64,000 nucleotides of DNA from Campanula takesimana (taxonomy: Eukaryota; Streptophyta; Magnoliopsida; Asterales; Campanulaceae). The DNA lies in the NCBI GenBank assembly GCA_026119855.1, contig JAOWBW010001049.1, forward strand, positions 1 to 64,000, written 5' to 3'. This document shows, piece after piece, positions 58,290-64,000 of the stretch. Made by a program: the position numbers and the translations under genes. The first letter of the stretch is position 1. The number at the start of each line of letters is the position of its first letter. A model generated the notes under the pieces. It was not told the DNA's origin and ran no database searches. It was given only the letters and a program-made list of their open reading frames with translations.

Positions 58290-59709
58290 TGTTGGTCACA
58301 GAAGGGCAACAAGGGTATGAAAAATGCTAGAGGGGGGGTGAATAGCGTTTTTAAAATTCTTTTCAAACCCTTTTGCAAAGCAATGGCGAATGCGCAAGAC
58401 TCTTAATTTGGCTAAGTATAGCGCGCAGCAAGAGTGTGAAATGCACAGCGGAAGTTTAAAGCAGTCACTTAAGCGCAGGGAGATGCGCAGAAGTGTAAAA
58501 CGCACGCACTATGTTTTAGACTAAAGAGTGACGCAAAATGGAACTAAGGCAAAAAGCTCACAAACACACTTAGAACGATGCAAGACAATCTACAAAGATC
58601 AAACAAAACAATATATGAGTATAGCTTAAAATGTAGAATGAAAAGCACAAACAATAGACAAGCTATTTGGAGAGGTTCGATTGTGAAAAGATCTACGTCC
58701 TCTACCAAGATGGTTAGTCTTGGATTTCTAATGGAGATCTTATTATGAGAGAGTTACAAGTTACAACGATTTAGAACAAACTATCTCAAAGATCTATAAT
58801 CTATGAAAGAACAAAATCCTAGACAATAACCGGTGTTTCTCTAGAAGTATGATCGATAAGATCGGAACTTCAAGAGGTGAGTGTGTGTATCAGAAATCTG
58901 GGCTCTTTGAATCTATGAGATGGAGAGCACAAGATTCTGGTGTTACAAAGGCTTTATAGGATCTGGGCTTGGATTGAGTATGAAGGTGAGAAGGTTGTTC
59001 TTGAGAATTCTGGAAATGAGCAAGCAATCTTCAAATCTTCAAACTTTCTCTTTGGAAGCAATTCTTTAGCAATTCACAAGCAACTTGGAAAATGAGGATG
59101 AGCTTGCTATTTATAGCTGAGCTCCAAGAAATAGCCGTTGGGGAGCAGAGCAAGGACGATGTGCTGTCGCGATGTGATTGGTGCGCACGTGTCCTTTATA
59201 GCCGTTGGAGACAGCAAGTTGACAGATTTCAAACTTCTTCTAGAAGGATGACATCTGTCTTTATATTTGAAATTCAAACTAGAGGTGCGTCTCCATCTAC
59301 GTGTATGCTGAGTGTATTTGATTTGTCGTTTGTCCACATCATCACTTTGGCTCATTCGAAAGCGTAGCTTGAGATGACGCTTTCCAAGTTATACAAAGGT
59401 AGGTCAAGAGATGAAAGAGTAAACCAAGGCAGGTCTTTAGTGCGCATGATGCTCATGCACATAGGATGCGCAGAAGGTGATGCGCTGCGCATGGAAGGAT
59501 GCGCACCAAAATTGGCTTTTTGCTCTTTTGACCTTGAATCCAAAGCTTCAGCCCTAACCTCTAAGCCTAGTCTATAAAGAGGACTTAGCTAAAAATTGAA
59601 GTTATAAAAACTTCTTACATAGGGTCCTAAAGTCCTTAAAATATTCTTAGGTGATGGTATCAATCAATTCTAACAAAGTAGGAGGGTTAAGATATAAGCA
59701 TACCCAACA
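58290..59709 (-). repeat. 5' LTR of G
   Basis: It is the twin of 37266-38686. It starts on + at TGTTGGTCACAGAAGG and ends AGCATACCCAACA, followed by AGACA. A TATA box (TATAAATAG on -) lies near 59114-59106, with GCGCA words at about 59440-59510 upstream. Confidence 0.93.
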
Positions 59710-59714
59710 AGACA

Positions 59715-59792
59715 GAGGGGCTGCTTGGACGGTTCGCTCAGCAGACGGCGGAGCTAGCTTCTTGCGGGAAGAGGCCTCGGACCGACGGATGA
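59715..59792 (+). pseudogene. Last exon of the element F PMD gene, right part after element G
   Basis: It continues in frame from 37265 (after one copy of the AGACA duplication at 59710-59714). It reads 25 further codons with a Gly/Gln/Arg-rich start and a KRPRTDG end, then a TGA at 59790-59792. In A the last exon is much longer (125 codons), so this stop may be premature. From 59793 to about 60160 there is AT-rich non-coding sequence with nothing recognised. Confidence 0.65.
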
Positions 59793-60163
59793 TAGTGTGG
59801 CAGTGGCGACATATCCCAGATAGGATCCCCCATTCTCCCCTTTTGTTGATGATGTATTTATTGCCTCGGCGTAGGCGAAGACAACCTTTACTTTCTTTGG
59901 TTTGTACCTATGCAACAGTTATTCCCTAACTCTAACACACAATACATTAGTTAATTTTAGTTTTATTTTTGACTGTGTAAATGTATTGACTCACATCCGG
60001 TTGGTCGACCGAGGGGTAATTTTATGAGATGGATTCGCGTTGGGCCATTTGTATGTGATGTATGAACTGTTTCGGGTGAGTTTTTGAGGTGATTGAGACA
60101 TGTTTTGACTTGTCTGGCAACCTGGGATTTGAGCAGAGTTGTTGCTGTTCTGAACGGGGAGAT

Positions 60164-60262
60164 GCCTCGTACGAGACATCGATGTCTCGTACGAGTCATC
60201 CTTTCAATCTACGGCTGTTTCTCCTTTTTCCTTGAGGATTATCCAAACTAGTATATAAAAAC
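60164..60262 (+). promoter_or_regulatory. Putative promoter of F antisense ORF: palindrome pair and TATA box
   Basis: Two perfect CTCGTACGAG palindromes start at 60166 and 60186 (20 bp apart). TATATAAAAACCTC follows at about 60252-60265, some 90 bp before the ATG at 60350. TATAAAAACC is also the core of the LTR TATA boxes of A and D. Confidence 0.55.
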
Positions 60263-60349
60263 CTCTAGTCCATCCTAGAATACCATGCATCCTTTAATCA
60301 GTTCTAGGAACCTTTCTTTTGGAGTAGAATTCTCAACCTTTTGCTCCCA

Positions 60350-61846
60350 ATGGCCCTAAGTAAGTCCGTCCCTTCATCAATAATTGTTGATGAGTTTTCC
60401 TTGGACTTGAGTTTAGTGGAACGCTACAAGGGCGATTTAGCAACGTTCTTTCGTTCGTTCAATAAACCTCGCCAAGAGAGATTTGTGGAGATGTTCGGGT
60501 TTAATATTCTTTTCACCTTGAAGAATCTAAAGCCGGAATAGGACCTCTTAAAGGGAGTTGCACGCTTTTGGGATCCATCGACTCACTTCTTCAACTTTTC
60601 ACTTAACGAGATGGTCCCTACCGTAGAGGAGATGGCGGCTATCTTGGATATGCCGTTGACCGGGGTGATTGCGGTTCCTAGTTGTGACAAGGTACCGGCG
60701 GAGTCCCTCAGGGATCTATTGAGTATAGGCCTTCCCGAGGCACAGAGTTACATTCATAACCGCTATGTCGATCTCCATGCTTTGCCTAGGAGATTTAAAG
60801 GTCGGGTGACTCGTGCTCATGGTGTAGATTCCCAGTGCTGCCTCTTGGCATTATGCTTATTTCGGAGTGTGCTTTTTATGAGCAAGTGTGGCATGGCGAA
60901 CACGGAGCTCGTGGACATTGTTCTGCAAGCTAGAGGACGGGCCTTCAACATAATCCCTCTCATCTTGTGGGAGACCCTTCATGGTCTTGATGAGTTACAC
61001 CGAACCGACTCTATGACTCAGGGAAGTCCATTATTGTTGACTATTTGGCTTAGAGAACACTTCAAATTGTTGGACTCTCCGGTCGAGTATTATCCTTATA
61101 CTTTCCATAGGCGGAGACAGTTAGTGAAGGGTCTCAGCATTGAGGAGTGGGCTCATCTTTTTGCTAAAGCGGAGACCACTGATATTTCTTGGTTCCCATC
61201 CTTCTGGAAGGTGAGGAGGTTCGTAGATAATACCCTTGGGTATGACAGGGTCGTCCTTCCGGGTTTGAGGGACTCCTCTTTCTATTTTGCTCGGAGGGTA
61301 ATGCGGCAATTCGGTCAACAGCAGGACACTTTCTTGTCAGGGGGACGGCCTCGAGACATTTCTTTCATGGACTCAGAGTTCTCTACGATCTTGGCTCGCG
61401 CTTGGGGGCAAGGCACCACTATGGATCATTGGACCAATCTTCGCCATGATGGAGGGATCATCTATTTGTCGGATAAATACTTGAATTGGTTTCTCTCGAA
61501 ACTCCGTCCTAGTGTCGAGGGTATTGATGAGATCCGACGCTCTCTGTTGGGGGACCAATTCGAGCCTAGCTTGAGTTTGAGGAAGAAGGAAGCTAAGGAG
61601 GATCCTTCTAATGTCAGAGCAGACGCCACTCAAGATTTTCTGGATAGTGAATTTTACGAGAAGAGAGCAAACGGACTTCCCGGTAAATTTCAAGCTCTGG
61701 ATAGGCCTCATGTGTTCGCGAGACTGACTCCCTCGGTGTTCAGTCAACTTGATGTTCCTCCCAGTTTCGAGATACCTTTGCACAAGAGGAAGAGGGATGA
61801 CAAGGCGGATCGTGGACAAGCCCCTACTAAGTTAAGGAAGAAATAG
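60350..61846 (+). pseudogene. Large antisense ORF of element F, plant retrotransposon-associated domain (DUF7745-like)
   Basis: A 499-codon frame starts at the ATG at 60350, with one TAG at 60539-60541 (fits CAG>TAG). The stretch FWDPSTHFFNFSLNEMVPTVEEMAAIL resembles the start of plant DUF7745/PMD-like domains, in which a short filling motif precedes a 'PT-x-EE' helix; this comparison is from memory and needs a search. The C-terminus is basic (HKRKRDDK, KLRKK), like a nuclear localisation signal. No intron is evident. It lies antisense between integrase and PMD gene, each with its own upstream palindrome array. The function is unknown. Confidence 0.65.
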
Positions 61847-62163
61847 GTCCTTAGGAGTATCGAGAGATTGCCATAGATAGACCAATGTTTAGACTTTTAG
61901 TATTTTATTTATTTTTCTTTTGCAAGTTGGTATTCATGTTAGAAATTTTCTTATTGCTTTCTTGAAATGCATTCAATTAATAAGAAGACAAGATTTTGAT
62001 TTTATTTATTGAATAGACCGGACCAAAAGGCTGCCTACGTTCTCCTTTTACATCAATTAAATAAGGAGCTCAGGTCATCATAGTTCTTGTTTAATAAAGA
62101 GAAAAATATGTCTGCGAACTGACATGTCTCGCACGAGACATAGGTGTCTCGTACGAGACTGTC

Positions 62164-62166
<3 letters not shown>
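61847..62166 (+). other. Spacer between antisense ORF and integrase of F, with palindrome pair
   Basis: This non-coding stretch is AT-rich after the stop at 61846. GGCTGCCTACGTTCTCC near 62030 matches, in reverse, a segment of the A post-integrase spacer. CTCGCACGAG and CTCGTACGAG at 62130 and 62150 are 20 bp apart. No gene is seen. Confidence 0.6.

Positions 62167-62253
<87 letters not shown>
62167..62253. repeat. (TA)n microsatellite
   Basis: About 43 TA repeats without interruption, directly beside the palindrome pair. The Tyr/Ile reading frame across it is an artefact of the repeat. Confidence 0.97.
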
Positions 62254-62257
<4 letters not shown>

Positions 62258-62273
62258 GCACACCCTGATTTTT

Positions 62274-62374
62274 GCCTAGACCTCCCTTTCAGGTTTTCAA
62301 TCTAGCGGGCTTCTTTTCTCGTGCTCTCTGCTTTAATTTTTGCCTAGGCCGCCCTTGCGGGTTTTCAACCTAGC
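62274..62374 (-). other. Tandem 33-nt hairpins after integrase of F (62342-62374 and 62274-62306)
   Basis: On the - strand, copy 1 (62374-62342) is identical to copy 1 of A over the hairpin, with the GCAA loop. Copy 2 (62306-62274) has the CTAGA/TCTAG outer stem and GAAA loop like copy 2 of A, with CCT/GGG replacing CCC/GGG in the inner stem and a G-A mismatch near it. Order, length (33 nt) and position right after integrase match A. The spacing is 68 bp here and 64 in A. Confidence 0.65.
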
Positions 62375-62411
62375 GAGCTTTCTCTTTTTTTTTTTGAAAT
62401 AGGGGACAGAC

Positions 62412-64000
62412 TTATGAGTAGTACTTCTTCAGCTTGTCCATGTTGATAGGCTTCGGCAGTTGATCTCCATCTAGGTCTGTGAGTTGTACTGCTCCTCCGG
62501 AGAATACCTTCTTGACTATGTAAGGGCCTATCCATCTCGGTCCCCACTTTCCCATAGGATTGAATGGTCCAGGACGATGTTCACGTAGGACAAGGTCCCC
62601 TTCTTTGATGTTTCTGGACTTGACTTTCTTATTAAATGCTCGGGCCATTCTCCGTTGATACGCTTGGATATGCTCGGCGGCTCAGAGTCGTCATTCATCT
62701 AGCAGGGCTAGTTGTTCATAACAGCTATCTAACCATGTGACTTCATTCACTTGGTTTTCCAGGAGAACCCTTAGTGATGGTACTTCTAATTCAATTGGTA
62801 GCACTGCTTCCATCCCATAGGCTAGGGCGTATGGAGTTTCACTGGTAACGGTACGGATTGAAGTACGGTAGCCCCAGAGTGCAAAAGGTAGCTTGTCGGG
62901 CCAGTCTCTGCCAGTCTTAGCCATTTTCCTAATGATGGTCTCAATGGTCTTGTTGGCAGCTTCGACTGCTCCATTGGTTTGTGGTCGGTACGGTGATGAC
63001 TGATGTCTCTCTATTTTGTACTCTGCGAGTAGTTGGTCACATTCTTTCTCAAAATATGTGCCGTTGTCAGATATTATCTCATAAGGTACCCCATATCGGC
63101 ATATGATGTTGGTCTTAATAAACTCAACCACCTTTCTGGCATTCAAGGCTTTGTAGGATTGAGCCCCGATCCATTTAGTGAAGTAATCAACGGCCACTAG
63201 TACGAATGAGTGCCCGTTGTGACCTGTCGGTGAGACTTTGCCAATGACGTCTATTCCCCATGTAGAAAATGGCCAAGGGGATGTCATAGGGTATAACACG
63301 GACGATGGTGCGTGTTGCAAGTTGGCATGTATCTGGCACTTGTGGCATTTCTTGACCATGTCGGTGCAGTCGGCTTCCATTGTAGCCCAATAGTACCCTA
63401 GTCGGATGATTTCTTTGCTAGCATATTGCCATTCATGTGGGTTCCACAGAATCCTTGATGGACTTGGTCCATGATTTCTATGGCTTCGTGCTCGTCGTCA
63501 CAAAGTAGACACTGCTCGTGGTGTTTCTTATAGAGGCGTTCACCTATGATAACGAATTGAGCGGCAAACCGTTTGAGGGCTATCTTCGCTTTAGGTGATG
63601 CGTCTGATGGGAATGTTCCGTCTAGGAGGAAACGCCATACATCATAATACCAAGGTTTATCGTCCAAGGCATGCACAGAGTTACACTCTTCTTTGTAGTT
63701 GTGCAGGTCTATGATTGAGTAGTAAGCAGGAGTCGCTCGCCTCGTGACTTTGAAGGTCTTAACCTCAGTCCATTCGGGGATCTCCACAAGTGATGCTAGC
63801 ATGGCTAGCGAGTCTGCTAAACGGTTCTTATCTCTAGGAAGATAGTAGAAAGTGACCTCTTTGAACTGTTTGACCAAGTGTTGGAGATGGTAGTTGTATT
63901 TCTGGAGTGTAGGGTCTTGTACCTTCCATTTCTTGAGTGACTGATAGATTATAAGTTGTGAATCTCTGTACACCTCTAGTTCGGTCACATTTTGTTTCTA
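62412..64000 (-). pseudogene. F pol end: second RNase H and integrase (broken, start outside window)
   Basis: On the - strand the archaeal-type RNase H C-terminal part (MTELEVYRDSQLI, LPRDKNRLADSL; 63988-63800) leads into the integrase zinc region (HQGFCGTHMNG and, after a frameshift near 63398, CHKCQIHANLQHAP). The core has GIDVIGKV, ISDNGTYFEKE and a VEAANKTIE stretch with the catalytic Glu. Stops at 62691-62693 and 62682-62684 both fit CGA>TGA. The C-terminus (LDGDQLPKPINMDKLKKYYS) ends at 62412. The reading frame continues beyond the right edge, where the rest of pol should be. Confidence 0.9.

Larger units (their letters stand above)
37266..59709 (-). mobile_element. Element G: SIRE/Maximus-like Ty1/copia, complete, 22.4 kb including nested H
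   Basis: LTRs are at 37266-38686 (3') and 58290-59709 (5'), with TGTTGG...CCAACA ends and the target duplication AGACA at 37261-37265 and 59710-59714. Internal order on the - strand: PBS, gag, pol (protease, integrase, RT, RNase H: copia order), extra ORF, polypurine tract. Without H it is about 13.5 kb. The long gag, the long ORF after pol and the in-frame gag-pol stop point to the SIRE/Maximus lineage. LTR lengths (1421 and 1420 bp) are nearly equal. TGCGCA is strikingly common in it. Confidence 0.92.
33884..64000 (-). mobile_element. Element F: Tat-lineage element with two antisense genes, split by G; continues past right edge
   Basis: F pieces are 33884-37265 and 59715-64000. On the - strand the order is second RNase H and integrase (64000-62412), paired hairpins, antisense ORF 60350-61846, antisense PMD gene (35219-37265 plus 59715-59792) and a tandem-repeat region (34085-34745). 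Its 3' LTR is not seen; E abuts at 33883. The 20-bp-pitch CTCGTACGAG palindrome array occurs in all three F spacers and nowhere else that I saw, which supports one element. Confidence 0.72.

Noticed and set aside
35219..61846. PMD gene and 60350-61846 ORF as ordinary host genes interrupted by G.
   Set aside because: They lie between Tat integrase and F repeats, antisense, as in element A, and share the F palindrome arrays. A host origin long ago remains likely, but here they belong to the element.
62078..62263. Small ORF of Tyr-Ile repeats.
   Set aside because: It is the translation of the (TA)n microsatellite.

Overview
The window is a block of nested LTR retrotransposons from a plant nuclear genome, probably a eudicot with a large, repeat-rich genome. 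This rests on plant-type Tekay and Tat Ty3/gypsy elements, a SIRE/Maximus-like Ty1/copia element, initiator-Met-type primer sites and plant mobile domain genes. I see no ordinary host gene, rRNA, tRNA gene or CRISPR array. Every coding region is broken by stops or frameshifts.

Layout. Element A (Tat lineage, + strand, 5' end outside the window) occupies 1-906 and 11090-20725. It is split by T1, a Tekay chromovirus (907-11089, TSD ATGTC). T1's gag is split by a copia-type solo LTR (3610-5138, TSD TGAGG). A ends in its 3' LTR (19707-20725) and abuts the gag of Tat element D (- strand, 20726-23994). D's 5' LTR abuts the RT of Tat element E (- strand, 23995-33883). E's gag holds a Tekay-type solo LTR (27939-30023, TSD CGTTG). 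E abuts Tat element F (- strand, 33884-37265 and 59715-64000, continuing right). F is split by the 22.4-kb copia element G (37266-59709, - strand, TSD AGACA). G holds a fairly young Tekay element H (38692-47668, TSD ATCTC). The inferred nesting is F > E > D > A > T1 > solo LTR, plus F > G > H. The F/E, E/D and D/A steps rest on abutting structures, because their other flanks lie outside the window.

Genes. The sense genes are gag, protease, RT, RNase H (with a second, archaeal-type RNase H in Tat) and integrase. H and T1 add a C-terminal chromodomain. A and F also carry antisense genes between integrase and 3' LTR: an intron-containing plant-mobile-domain (PMD) gene in both, a second roughly 500-codon antisense gene in F, and a short one in A. 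G carries a long extra ORF after pol with its own apparent TATA box and first intron.

Most striking signal. Several unrelated elements carry arrays of a short GC/CpG-rich word, different in each family but with fixed spacing: 29 bp in Tat A and D, 20 bp in Tat F, and pairs 22-24 bp apart repeated every 71-74 bp in three Tekay LTRs and the copia solo LTR. Most arrays lie upstream of a TATA box. The Tat elements also share a tandem pair of 33-nt hairpins just after integrase, with a compensatory base change and GNRA loops.
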